A stretch of DNA of 54,059 nucleotides. Origin: Bradyrhizobium acaciae (lineage in GTDB: Bacteria; Pseudomonadota; Alphaproteobacteria; Rhizobiales; Xanthobacteraceae). Made by a program: the position numbers and the translations under genes. The notes beneath the pieces were generated by a model. That model saw nothing but the letters and a program-made list of their open reading frames with translations. It did not search any database and had not been told where the DNA came from. This document shows, in pieces, positions 34,296-42,295 of the stretch. The stretch is from contig NZ_JACMYK010000037.1 of NCBI RefSeq assembly GCF_020889785.1, positions 1-54,059 of the forward strand. The letters run 5' to 3'. How positions within the stretch are numbered: the stretch's first letter is position 1; every line of letters starts with the position of its first letter.

Positions 34296-34325
34296 GGAGG
34301 GCCGCCCTTAACCAGATCGAAACCA

Positions 34326-34341
34326 TGTTTCACGTGAAACA
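34326..34341. other. parS site 5 (mnmG-mnmE gap)
   Basis: TGTTTCACGTGAAACA, a perfect 16-base palindrome 46 bases from site 4 (start to start) and 12 bases past the mnmE stop. Confidence 0.95.
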
Positions 34342-34353
34342 GCCGGCTACTTT

Positions 34354-35679
34354 CTACTTCCCGACACAGAATTCGCGGAAAATGACGTCGAGAATGTCCT
34401 CGACATCCACCCGACCAAGCAGTCGACCCAGCGAAGTGGCCGCGCTGCGAAGTTCCTCCGCCGCGAGCTCCTCGCCCTGCCCGACCACATCGATGCTGCG
34501 CTGGAGAGATCCGACGGTCTCCTCGAGCAGCCCACGCTGCCGGGCCCGGCTGATCAAACCGCCTTCGCTCGTCGCAAAATAGTCGTGAGCGAAGCCGACC
34601 AATGCAGCGATGAGTTCTGAGAGGCCATCGCCGCGGGCGGCTGAGATCCGGAATTCGGGATGACGCCCGCCCTCGCCCCGCGGCGCCCTGACGAGATCGA
34701 TCTTGTTACGCACCAGCCAGGTCGGCGTCGGGCCGCCATGGCCCGCCTTCGCATCGCCGTTATCGGCCAGCCAAAGCACGAGATCGGCTTCGGCGGCGCG
34801 GGCGCGGGCACGGCGGACACCCTCTTGCTCCACCGGGTCGCTGGTCTCGCGGATCCCGGCGGTGTCGATGACCGTGACGGGATAGCCGTCGAGATCGAGC
34901 TGGACCTCGATCACGTCACGGGTCGTGCCGGCATGCGGCGAGACGATCGCAACCTCGCGCTTCGCAAGCTGATTGATCAGGGTTGATTTACCGACATTCG
35001 GCGGACCCGCGATCGCGACCACCAGGCCGTCGCGCAGCCGTTCACTTTGCCCCTGCCCCGCCAGCACTTGCTTGATCTCGTTATGCAGCGCCCGGATCCG
35101 TTCCAGCGCCGGCGCGATCAGCTCCGCCGGCACATCGCCCTCGTCGGAAAAATCGATGCCCGCCTCGATCAGCGCCGACGCCGCGATGATCCGCTCGCGC
35201 CAGTCGCGCGCCCGATCGCCGAGCAATCCTTTCAGCTGGCGCAGCGCCTGGCGCCGCTGGCGATCGGTATCGGCGTGGATCAGATCGTCGAGGCCCTCGG
35301 CCTCGGTCAGGTCGAGCTTGCCGTTCTCGAATGCCCGCCGCGTGAACTCGCCGGGCTCGGCCGGCCGCACATTCTCGAACTTGGCGATGGCATCGAACAT
35401 CGCCGACAGCACCGCGCGCCCGCCATGGACGTGAAATTCGGCGACGTCCTCGCCCGTCGCGCTCGCCGGGCCCGGGAACCACAGCACGACCGCATCGTCG
35501 ATCGGTTGACGGTTCGAATCCTGGAGCAGCGTCCGGGTCGCCATCCGCGGAGCCGGCGTCTTGCCTGTCAGGCCCGCAATGACCGACTCGGCCATTGGGC
35601 CAGACAGCCTGACAATGGCGATCGCGCTCGGTGGTCGGCCCGAGGACAATGCGAAGATGGTCTGCTCGCGCGGATGCAT
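34354..35679 (-). CDS. mnmE: tRNA modification GTPase MnmE (TrmE)
   Basis: A 441-residue GTPase, partner of MnmG. The N-terminal formyl-THF-binding domain begins QTIFALSSGRPPSAIAIVRL. The G domain, inserted in a helical domain, has GPPNVGKSTLINQLAKRE near residue 225, AGTTRD (G2), DTAGIRE (G3) and NKID (G4). The C-terminus ends FCVGK, the conserved CxGK whose Cys is important for catalysis. Full length. Its upstream region is unusually AT-rich with palindromes. Confidence 0.97.
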   Translation of the reverse strand: MHPREQTIFALSSGRPPSAIAIVRLSGPMAESVIAGLTGKTPAPRMATRTLLQDSNRQPIDDAVVLWFPGPASATGEDVAEFHVHGGRAVLSAMFDAIAKFENVRPAEPGEFTRRAFENGKLDLTEAEGLDDLIHADTDRQRRQALRQLKGLLGDRARDWRERIIAASALIEAGIDFSDEGDVPAELIAPALERIRALHNEIKQVLAGQGQSERLRDGLVVAIAGPPNVGKSTLINQLAKREVAIVSPHAGTTRDVIEVQLDLDGYPVTVIDTAGIRETSDPVEQEGVRRARARAAEADLVLWLADNGDAKAGHGGPTPTWLVRNKIDLVRAPRGEGGRHPEFRISAARGDGLSELIAALVGFAHDYFATSEGGLISRARQRGLLEETVGSLQRSIDVVGQGEELAAEELRSAATSLGRLLGRVDVEDILDVIFREFCVGK

Positions 35680-35982
35680 CGCCTATTTCTTCCCAAGCAA
35701 ATTGGCAAAGGCAATGCCGCTTCCATCTCGTATGCAATACTGTGGTATGTTGCATCGCAACATACTCGAATTTAGTTGCGTCAACCGTGCAGCAATTTGC
35801 GCGGTTTCGCCAGCCTGCGGCATAAGTCTAAGGCACAAGTATAAATTATATCAGCCGGTTAAATGAATATGGCGGAGGCCCATCCATGCTGCACTTTGCT
35901 GCAGCAAATCCGCAGCATGAAAAAAGGCGCCCCGTTTGTGCGGAGCGCCCTATCCTTTTCGGCCTCACTATTCCCCGCGGCC
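35680..35982. other. AT-rich gap between mnmE and rho with palindromes
   Basis: 303 bases that are visibly more AT-rich than the flanks. Contents, left to right: a perfect inverted repeat with 9-base arms GTATGTTGC (35745-35753) and GCAACATAC (35757-35765) around ATC; a smaller GTAT-GCA-ATAC at 35730-35740; an AT-rich stretch around 35835-35875; the palindrome TTTGCTGCAGCAAA (35895-35908); and the rho terminator. A weak TTGACG is the best mnmE -35 candidate. No coding frame is convincing. Confidence 0.6.
35919..35949 (-). terminator. Intrinsic terminator of rho
   Basis: On the minus strand: stem GGCGCTCCG with CGGGGCGCC around CACAAA (one mismatch), followed by TTTTTT. It lies 33 bases past the rho stop. 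It is one of the clearest terminators in the window. Confidence 0.9.
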
Positions 35983-37248
35983 TCAGGTGTTCATGGAATC
36001 GAAGAATTCCGAATTGCTCTTCGTGTTCCGGAGCTTGTCGAGCAGGAAGTCGATCGCGTCCATGGTGCCCATCGGATTGAGGATGCGGCGCAGGACGTAC
36101 ATCTTCTTGAGCACCTGCGGATCGGTGATGAGCTCCTCCTTGCGGGTGCCGGAGCGGGCAATGTCGATCGCCGGGAAGGTCCGCTTGTCCGAGACCTTGC
36201 GGTCGAGAATCAGTTCGGAGTTGCCGGTGCCCTTGAACTCTTCGAAAATGACTTCGTCCATGCGGCTGCCGGTATCGACCAGCGCTGTCGCGATGATGGT
36301 CAGCGAACCGCCCTCCTCGATATTGCGCGCGGCGCCGAAGAAGCGCTTCGGACGCTGCAATGCGTTGGCGTCGACACCGCCGGTCAGCACCTTGCCGGAT
36401 GACGGCACGACGGTGTTGTAGGCGCGGCCGAGGCGGGTGATCGAATCGAGCAGGATCACGACGTCGCGGCCGTGCTCGACAAGGCGCTTGGCCTTCTCGA
36501 TCACCATCTCGGCGACCTGGACGTGACGCACCGCGGGTTCGTCGAAGGTCGAAGACACCACCTCGCCCTTCACCGAACGCTGCATGTCGGTGACTTCTTC
36601 CGGACGCTCGTCGATCAGAAGCACGATCAGATAGCAGTCAGGATGATTGGCGGTGATCGAATGCGCAATGTTCTGCATCAGCACCGTCTTGCCGGTGCGC
36701 GGCGGCGCCACGATCAGCGCGCGCTGGCCCTTGCCGATCGGCGCGACGATGTCGATCACGCGGGCAGAGAGGTCTTTCTTGGTGGAATCCTCAAGCTCCA
36801 TGCGGAAACGCTGATTCGGAAACAGCGGCGTGAGGTTGTCGAAATTGACCTTGTGCTTCGACTTTTCCGGGTCTTCGAAATTGAGCGTGTTGACCTTCAG
36901 CAGCGCGAAATAGCGTTCGCCTTCCTTCGGGCTGCGGATGTGGCCTTCAATTGTGTCGCCGGTACGCAGGCCGAAGCGGCGGATCTGCGACGGTGAAACG
37001 TAGATGTCATCGGGGCCGGGCAGGTAGTTCGCATCGGGCGAACGAAGGAAGCCGAAGCCGTCGGACAGCACCTCGACAACGCCTTCACCGATAATGTCGG
37101 TCTCGGCGATCGCGAGCTGCTTGAGAATTGCGAACATCAGCTCCTGCTTGCGCATGGTGCTGGCATTCTCGACCCCATTCTCTTCCGCAAACGAGACGAG
37201 CTCGGCCGGCGTTTTCGATTTGAGGTCCTGGAGTTTGATTTCCCGCAT
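35983..37248 (-). CDS. rho: Transcription termination factor Rho
   Basis: A 421-residue hexameric RNA helicase. Order: N-terminal SAP-like helices (LKSKTPAELVSFAEENGVEN), the cold-shock RNA-binding domain around residues 50-120 (GFGFLRSPDANYLPGPDDIY), then the RecA-like ATPase with Walker A PPRTGKT (residue about 180), LLIDERPEEVTDM and VVILLDSITRLGRAYN. No insertion domain; standard length. It has a strong promoter far upstream, leaving a leader of about 180 bases where autoregulation by Rho itself could act, as is known in E. coli. Confidence 0.98.
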   Translation of the reverse strand: MREIKLQDLKSKTPAELVSFAEENGVENASTMRKQELMFAILKQLAIAETDIIGEGVVEVLSDGFGFLRSPDANYLPGPDDIYVSPSQIRRFGLRTGDTIEGHIRSPKEGERYFALLKVNTLNFEDPEKSKHKVNFDNLTPLFPNQRFRMELEDSTKKDLSARVIDIVAPIGKGQRALIVAPPRTGKTVLMQNIAHSITANHPDCYLIVLLIDERPEEVTDMQRSVKGEVVSSTFDEPAVRHVQVAEMVIEKAKRLVEHGRDVVILLDSITRLGRAYNTVVPSSGKVLTGGVDANALQRPKRFFGAARNIEEGGSLTIIATALVDTGSRMDEVIFEEFKGTGNSELILDRKVSDKRTFPAIDIARSGTRKEELITDPQVLKKMYVLRRILNPMGTMDAIDFLLDKLRNTKSNSEFFDSMNT

Positions 37249-37437
37249 TGGGGTAGTCCTGTGAGGAAGTAAGTAGGGAAGAGGGGTGCGAGGTGGCTTT
37301 GGAAAAAGCGGACGCCAAAGGAAGGTCCGCAGGTCTCAGCCAGGAAAGTGCCGTTTGGGCTTTCAAACCTGATGCGGCGCCGGTCCGAAAAGAACCGGAA
37401 CGCGACCACATCCGCCTGCGTGGGGTGGGATAAAACC

Positions 37438-37466
37438 TATATAGAAAATCGATCCGTCCTTCGCAA
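37438..37466 (-). promoter_or_regulatory. Probable rho promoter
   Basis: On the minus strand: -35 TTGCGA (37461-37466), a 17-base spacer and -10 TATATA (37438-37443). The predicted leader to the rho ATG is about 180 bases. It lies 37 bases downstream of the hemJ stop, so rho can be transcribed apart from hemJ. Confidence 0.7.
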
Positions 37467-37502
37467 GAAGGACTGAAGCATGCTTTCTGGGCATCGCGAT
37501 GT

Positions 37503-37928
37503 CTAGAACGGCTTCACGACGACCATGATCACGATCAGGATCATCAATAGCGTCGGCATCTCGTTGATAATACGGTAGAATTTTTTGGTTCTCTGATTCC
37601 GGTCAGCGGCGAAATCCTTCACGCAGCTGGACAAAAATCCGTGGATACCCGACATGATGAGCACCAACGTAAATTTGACGTGAAACCAGCCGGAAAGGTA
37701 CCAGTGCCCGGCCCAGGCCAAATAAAGTCCGGCGAGCCAGGTCACGATCATCGCGGGGTTGATGATCGCCTTCAAAAGCCGCCGTTCCATGACCTTGAAG
37801 GTCTCGGACTGCTTCGAGCCGGCTTCCGCCTCGCAGTGATAGACGAACAATCGCGGCAGGTAGAGCATACCCGCCATCCAGGAGATGACGGCAACGACGT
37901 GCAGCGCCTTGATCCAGTCATACAACAT
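37503..37928 (-). CDS. hemJ: Protoporphyrinogen IX oxidase HemJ
   Basis: A 141-residue membrane protein with four hydrophobic helices. HemJ oxidises protoporphyrinogen IX in heme synthesis. The conserved His residues are in WIKALHVVAVISWMAGMLYLP near residue 10 and in LFVYHCEAE, with a conserved Lys/Arg-rich part (MERRLLKAIINPAMIVTW). In many alphaproteobacteria the order is hemE-hemH-hemJ-rho beside the replication origin; here only hemJ and rho are present and the gap to ppsR starts straight after hemJ. Confidence 0.93.
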   Translation of the reverse strand: MLYDWIKALHVVAVISWMAGMLYLPRLFVYHCEAEAGSKQSETFKVMERRLLKAIINPAMIVTWLAGLYLAWAGHWYLSGWFHVKFTLVLIMSGIHGFLSSCVKDFAADRNQRTKKFYRIINEMPTLLMILIVIMVVVKPF

Positions 37929-38390
37929 CGCAGCGATGCCTTTCAGGGAATAGCTCGGCAGGGAACAGCCCGGACGGCCTCAGCGTTGCGAGCGAAAGCT
38001 TCGCAAGCGAGGGACGGATACATATCCGCACACACGGCTCTCCTAAACCTAATTAATTTTAGAATCTAAGGTTTGAGTCTTAGTGGCGGTGAATTTGACT
38101 CATGCAATGCGATCCAACGGTTCGCACGGTCTTGTTCACATCCCTCAACATGCCGGCGGGCGAGGGGGGTGATCCGGAATCTGCCGCTCGGGTCAATTGG
38201 TTGCACGGCTCTGTGGTCAGCTTATGAAGAGACAAATCCACACCGCTTCACTATCATCCTGCCTATGCCGTCGACTTATCCTTTCGCGGGGTGCTGTGAA
38301 GAAAGGGATGGGTTATTCACGGGCCGGGCGGCGGACCCGGATTCTCCTCCCCGACCTCCACAGGGATTCACAGGATAGACAGGGGTTCTG
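37929..38390. other. Candidate chromosome replication origin (oriC)
   Basis: 462 bases between diverging hemJ and ppsR (ppsR is the RP001 homologue that flanks oriC in Caulobacter and Rickettsia). The segment 38041-38100 has 20 G+C in 60 (33%) and carries AAACCT/AGGTTT arms around AATTAATTTTAGAA, a candidate unwinding element. DnaA-box-like 9-mers (consensus TTATNCACA): TTGTTCACA 38132-38140, AAATCCACA 38234-38242, TTCTTCACA 38295-38303 (minus), TTATTCACG 38313-38321, GGATTCACA 38364-38372. None is perfect. Genes on both sides run away from it, and parAB with five parS sites are 3.6-8 kb to the left. No gene is seen inside. Confidence 0.6.
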
Positions 38391-39227
38391 GTGCCGACGA
38401 CTTCCAATTATTTCCACCTGCATCTGGTGTCGGACTCGACCGGCGAGACGCTGATCACCGTGGCGCGCGCGGTCGCCGCGCAATACGCCAACGTGACCGC
38501 GGTTGAGCATGTCTATCCCCTGGTGCGCAGCCAGAAGCAGCTCGATCGCGTGCTCGACGAGATCGAGGAATCGCCCGGCATTGTGCTGTTCACGCTGCTT
38601 GAGAAGGATCTGGTCGGCCGGCTCGAAGGCAAGTGCAAGGAAATCAACGTTCCGAGCCTGTCGATCATCGGCCCGGTGATGCAATTGTTCGAGGCGTATC
38701 TGGGTGCCGCGACCACCGGCCGCGTCGGCGCGCAGCACGTGCTGAACGCAGAATATTTCAGCCGGATCGACGCGCTCAATTACACGATGATCCATGACGA
38801 CGGTCAGCATGTCGAAGGCCTCGAGGAGGCCGATGTCGTTCTGGTGGGCGTGTCGCGCACCTCGAAGACGCCGACCTCGATCTATCTCGCCAACCGCGGT
38901 ATCCGTACCGCGAACGTACCGCTGGTGCCGGGCATTCCCTTGCCGCACCAGCTCGAGACCTTGAAGAAGCCGCTGGTGGTCAGCCTGCATGCGACGCCGG
39001 AGCGGTTGATCCAGGTCCGGCAGAATCGCCTGCTCACCATGGGCGACCGCGACAACGACACCTACATCGACAAGCAGGCGGTGGCAGACGAGGTCGCGTT
39101 TGCCCGGCGCCTGAGCGCGAAATTCAACTGGGCCTTGCTCGACGTGACGCGGCGCTCGATCGAGGAGACGGCGGCTGCGATCATGAAGCTCTACAATGAC
39201 CGCCAGCGTGCCCGGCCGTCGGAATGA
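38391..39227 (+). CDS. ppsR: Bifunctional kinase/pyrophosphorylase of PpsR/PDRP family (RP001 homologue)
   Basis: A 278-residue DUF299 protein. Members regulate PEP synthase or pyruvate phosphate dikinase by ADP-dependent phosphorylation and phosphate-dependent dephosphorylation. The N-terminus FHLHLVSDSTGETLITVARA is conserved. The P-loop-like motif is VLVGVSRTSKTPTSIYLANR near residue 150. GTG 38391 follows AGGGG. It is the first gene on the right of the candidate origin, the place RP001 occupies in Rickettsia and Caulobacter. Which of the two target enzymes it controls cannot be told here. Confidence 0.92.
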   Translation: MPTTSNYFHLHLVSDSTGETLITVARAVAAQYANVTAVEHVYPLVRSQKQLDRVLDEIEESPGIVLFTLLEKDLVGRLEGKCKEINVPSLSIIGPVMQLFEAYLGAATTGRVGAQHVLNAEYFSRIDALNYTMIHDDGQHVEGLEEADVVLVGVSRTSKTPTSIYLANRGIRTANVPLVPGIPLPHQLETLKKPLVVSLHATPERLIQVRQNRLLTMGDRDNDTYIDKQAVADEVAFARRLSAKFNWALLDVTRRSIEETAAAIMKLYNDRQRARPSE

Positions 39228-39237
39228 TCGTCTCGTC

Positions 39238-39846
39238 ATGAGCATCTGGCGCGGCCCACAGAAGTTGATCCTCGCGTCGCAAAGCCGCGCGCGAAAGATG
39301 CTGCTCGAAAACGCGGGCCTCGATTTCGAGGCGCTGCCGGCCGATATCGACGAACGCGCAGTGCAGAAAAAATCCGGCCTTTCCGCGCCCGGCGAGATCG
39401 CCTCGCTGCTGGCGCGCGAAAAGGCGCTGTTCATCTCCAGGCAGAAGCCGGGTCAGTATGTCGTCGGCGCCGATCAAACGCTGGCGCTGGGCCAGCGGAT
39501 GTTCAGCAAGCCTGCCGGCCGTGCGCAGGCTGCCGAGCAACTCGGTCTGCTTGCCGGGCAGACCCACGAACTGCATTCCGCCGTCTCGGTTGCGTACGAC
39601 GGAAAGGTGCGGTTCGACGATGTCTGCGTCGCCCGGATGACGATGCGGCAACTCGCCGCCGGCGAGATCGAGGCCTATCTGGACCAGGCCGGGGCGGCGG
39701 TGACGACCAGCGTCGGCGCTTACCAGCTCGAGGGCCTCGGCGTGCATCTGTTCGAGCGGATCGAAGGCGACCATTTCACCATCCTCGGCCTGCCGCTATT
39801 GTCGCTGCTCGCGTTCCTGCGCCGTGAGAAGCTGCTCGCGGTGTAA
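39238..39846 (+). CDS. maf: Maf-like nucleotide pyrophosphatase
   Basis: A 202-residue Maf/HAM1-fold protein. Landmarks are ILASQSRARKMLLENAGLDF near residue 10 and VVGADQTLALGQRMFSKP near residue 70 (the ADQ catalytic region), then VGAYQLEGLGVHLFERIEGD. Maf proteins hydrolyse modified or canonical NTPs to NMPs; which ones depends on the subfamily. ATG 39238 is ten bases after the ppsR stop and gives the normal N-terminus. The usual next gene in related origins, aroE, is absent and coaE follows directly. Confidence 0.88.
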   Translation: MSIWRGPQKLILASQSRARKMLLENAGLDFEALPADIDERAVQKKSGLSAPGEIASLLAREKALFISRQKPGQYVVGADQTLALGQRMFSKPAGRAQAAEQLGLLAGQTHELHSAVSVAYDGKVRFDDVCVARMTMRQLAAGEIEAYLDQAGAAVTTSVGAYQLEGLGVHLFERIEGDHFTILGLPLLSLLAFLRREKLLAV

Positions 39847-39882
39847 GATGTTGAGGCGTGGCGACGAAGAGATGCTGAACCG

Positions 39883-40482
39883 ATGTTGATTGTTGGACTA
39901 ACCGGCTCGATCGGGATGGGGAAATCCACCACGTCCAAGCTATTCATGGAGGCCGGCGTGCCGGTGTACGACGCCGATGCGGCCGTGCATCAGCTCTACG
40001 AAGGCGAAGCCGCGCCGGCGATCGAGGCCGCCTTTCCCGGCACCACCGCCGACGGCAAGGTCGATCGTACGAAGCTGTCGGCACGCGTGGTGCACGACCC
40101 TGCCGCGATGAAGCAACTCGAGCAGATCGTGCATCCGATGCTCGGCGCGTCGCGCCAGAAATTCTTCGCCGATGCGGAAGCCGCCGGCGCGCCGATCGTC
40201 GTCGTCGACGTGCCGCTGCTCTACGAGACCGGCGGCGAGACGCGCGTCGATGCCGTCGTCGTCGTCACCACCTCGACCGAACTGCAGCGCGAGCGCGTGC
40301 TGGCGCGGGGCACCATGGATGCCGCCAAGCTCGACGCCATCATCGCCAAGCAGATGCCGGACGCCGAGAAGCGCAAACGCGCGGATTTCATCGTGGATAC
40401 CTCGCACGGACTTGATCCGGTGCGGGCGCGCATCCGCGACATTCTGGCCGAGGTTGTTAAGATGCCGAAGCGGCGCACCTGA
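39883..40482 (+). CDS. coaE: Dephospho-CoA kinase
   Basis: A 199-residue P-loop kinase for the last step of CoA synthesis. Walker A is GLTGSIGMGKSTTSKLF at residue 6. The substrate region is VYDADAAVHQLYEG near residue 27, with VVVDVPLLYETGGE near residue 107 and a lid with arginines (ERVLARGTMDAAKLDAII). Full length. It is the third gene of the ppsR-maf-coaE-dnaQ series. Confidence 0.95.
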   Translation: MLIVGLTGSIGMGKSTTSKLFMEAGVPVYDADAAVHQLYEGEAAPAIEAAFPGTTADGKVDRTKLSARVVHDPAAMKQLEQIVHPMLGASRQKFFADAEAAGAPIVVVDVPLLYETGGETRVDAVVVVTTSTELQRERVLARGTMDAAKLDAIIAKQMPDAEKRKRADFIVDTSHGLDPVRARIRDILAEVVKMPKRRT

Positions 40483-40510
40483 TTCGCCGCTTTTCGGATT
40501 CCTTCACGTC

Positions 40511-41233
40511 ATGCGCGAAATCGTTCTCGATACCGAAACCACTGGCCTCGATCCGCTGCGCGGCGACCGGCTGGTCGAGATCGGCTGCGTCGAGATATTC
40601 AACCGGATGCCGACCGGGCAGACCTACCACGTCTACATCAATCCCGAACGCGACATGCCGGCGGAAGCGTTCAACGTGCACGGGCTGTCGACCGAGTTCC
40701 TGGCCTCCAAGCCGCTGTTCGCGGAGGTGGTCGATGAGTTCCTGGCCTTCATCGGCGATACGCCGCTGGTGATCCACAACGCGTCCTTCGACATCAGCTT
40801 CATCAACGCCGAGCTCGACCGGACCAAGCGGAAGGCGATCCCGAAGGACCGGCTGGTCGATACGCTGCTGCTCGCTCGGCGCAAGCATCCGGGCGTGTCG
40901 AACCGGCTCGACGATCTCTGCTCGCGCTACCAGATCGACAATTCCCGCCGCACCAAGCACGGCGCCCTGCTCGACGCCGAACTGCTGGCCGAGGTCTACA
41001 TCGATCTGATCGGGGCACGGCAGTCGCAGCTGATTCTGGCATCGGACACGTCGGATGCGCGTGCCGGCGGCCACGGCGATATGCCACGGCGGCAGCGCGA
41101 GACCCCGCTGCTGGCGCGGGTCACCGACGCGGATCGGGAAGCCCACAGGGCCTTCGTCGCGACGCTCGGCGACAAGCCGCTCTGGAACGATTACTTGCCG
41201 CCGCCAGCACCTGCTGAAGCACCGGCGGCTTGA
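40511..41233 (+). CDS. dnaQ: DNA polymerase III epsilon subunit (proofreading exonuclease)
   Basis: A 240-residue DEDDh exonuclease that proofreads for the replicative polymerase. ExoI is LDTETTGLDPLRGDRLVEIG near residue 6, ExoII HNASFDISFINAEL near residue 92, and ExoIII HGALLDAELLAEVY near residue 156 (His and Asp of DEDDh). The C-terminal tail (about residues 175-240), Arg/Pro-rich, should hold the polymerase alpha contact. It lies 28 bases after coaE and is probably co-transcribed. A palindromic repeat follows. Confidence 0.95.
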   Translation: MREIVLDTETTGLDPLRGDRLVEIGCVEIFNRMPTGQTYHVYINPERDMPAEAFNVHGLSTEFLASKPLFAEVVDEFLAFIGDTPLVIHNASFDISFINAELDRTKRKAIPKDRLVDTLLLARRKHPGVSNRLDDLCSRYQIDNSRRTKHGALLDAELLAEVYIDLIGARQSQLILASDTSDARAGGHGDMPRRQRETPLLARVTDADREAHRAFVATLGDKPLWNDYLPPPAPAEAPAA

Positions 41234-41243
41234 TCTGTATCCT

Positions 41244-41348
41244 CGTCATCCTGAGGAGCGCGAAGCGCGTCTCGAAGGATGAACGGCCCGGCCGGTGGCC
41301 CGTCGATCCTTCGAGGGCCGCTGAAGAAGCGGCCACCTCAGGATGACG
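41244..41348. repeat. Palindromic repeat, family 2
   Basis: Left part CGTCATCCTGAGGAGCGCG with GTCTCGAAGGATGAAC; right part GATCCTTCGAGGGCCGC with CACCTCAGGATGACGGG. It is located between converging dnaQ and secB. Same family as 15917-16037 and 22928-23032. Confidence 0.8.
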
Positions 41349-41384
41349 GGTTTAGCCCTGCTATTTTCTCTGACTCGACTCCGA

Positions 41385-41873
41385 TCAGCTCGGCTTGACG
41401 CCGGAGGCGGCCTGGGCGGCCGCCTGCCGCTCCATGTTCTGGCGGTAGAGACCGACGAAATCGACGGGGTCGAGCAGCAGCGGCGGGAAGCCGCCGTCGC
41501 GCACCGAGGTCGCGACGATCTCGCGCGCGAACGGGAACAGCAGCCGCGGGCATTCGATCATGACTAGCGGGTGCAGGTTCTCCTTCGGCACATTCACGAT
41601 CCGGAAGACGCCGGCATAGGCGAGATCGAAGCTGAACATCACCTTGCCTGCCGTCTCGGCCTTGCCCTCGACCGAGAGGACCACCTCGTACTCGTTCTCC
41701 GACAGGTTGTTGGCGGAGACATTGATCTGGATGTTGATCGCCGGCTGCTGCTGCTGCTGGCCGAGCGAGGCCGGTGCGTTCGGGTTCTCGAACGACAGGT
41801 CCTTGGTGTACTGCGCCAGGACGTTGAGTTGGGGAGCGGCCTGTTCGACGGGCGCGCCGTTGCCATTGGTCAT
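41385..41873 (-). CDS. secB: Protein-export chaperone SecB
   Basis: A 162-residue SecB. The conserved core includes LAQYTKDLSFENPNAP, INIQINVSANNLSENEYEVV and the region MIECPRLLFPFAREIVATSV near residue 105. Tetrameric SecB keeps preproteins unfolded and delivers them to SecA. The ribosome site CAGGAGA precedes ATG 41873. It is next to dnaQ as in other alphaproteobacterial origins, but on the opposite strand. Confidence 0.96.
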   Translation of the reverse strand: MTNGNGAPVEQAAPQLNVLAQYTKDLSFENPNAPASLGQQQQQPAINIQINVSANNLSENEYEVVLSVEGKAETAGKVMFSFDLAYAGVFRIVNVPKENLHPLVMIECPRLLFPFAREIVATSVRDGGFPPLLLDPVDFVGLYRQNMERQAAAQAASGVKPS

Positions 41874-42295
41874 GAAATGTCTCCTGGAGCGTCGCTCGAT
41901 GGACAGAATGTCCGACGGTACGCGTTAAGGTGTTGGGAATGCCGATGCCGGGCGAGTGGCTATCATAGGCCCGGCTCGGTCCACAAGGACGACGAGTGGG
42001 CGTGTCCCGGCGGGCCTGCGGCCAAATCTCCGGCGACGGGCGCGTGAACGGAAGTCCGCCCAATCTCTTAACAGCTTCCTAAATTATTGAAGATGCGCGA
42101 TTTCCGGGCAGGAACGGGTTTCCCCCCGGGGTCAAAACGCGCTACACTTGCCCGTGCCAAAAAGCGCCATTGGCCGGGCATAGTTTCGTGCCTACATGCT
42201 GCGGACTCACTCGGTGATGTCATCTCTGCCGTTCCCGACCGGGAACGCTTTGATGCCCGGCCTGTTGCCGGCAGAGACCAGAAAGCGAACTCGAC
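41874..42295. other. Gap between secB and timA
   Basis: 422 bases between diverging genes. It must contain both promoters, but no box pair is convincing. A CCTAAATTATTGAAG patch at about 42080 is the only AT-rich part. I saw no fxsA-like gene, which I recall lying here in relatives. Frames crossing the gap lack domains. Confidence 0.4.

Noticed and set aside
38041..38080. CtrA-type site (TTAA, seven bases, TTAA) in the candidate origin
   Set aside because: TTAA-like pieces occur in the AT-rich patch but no pair has the right spacing.
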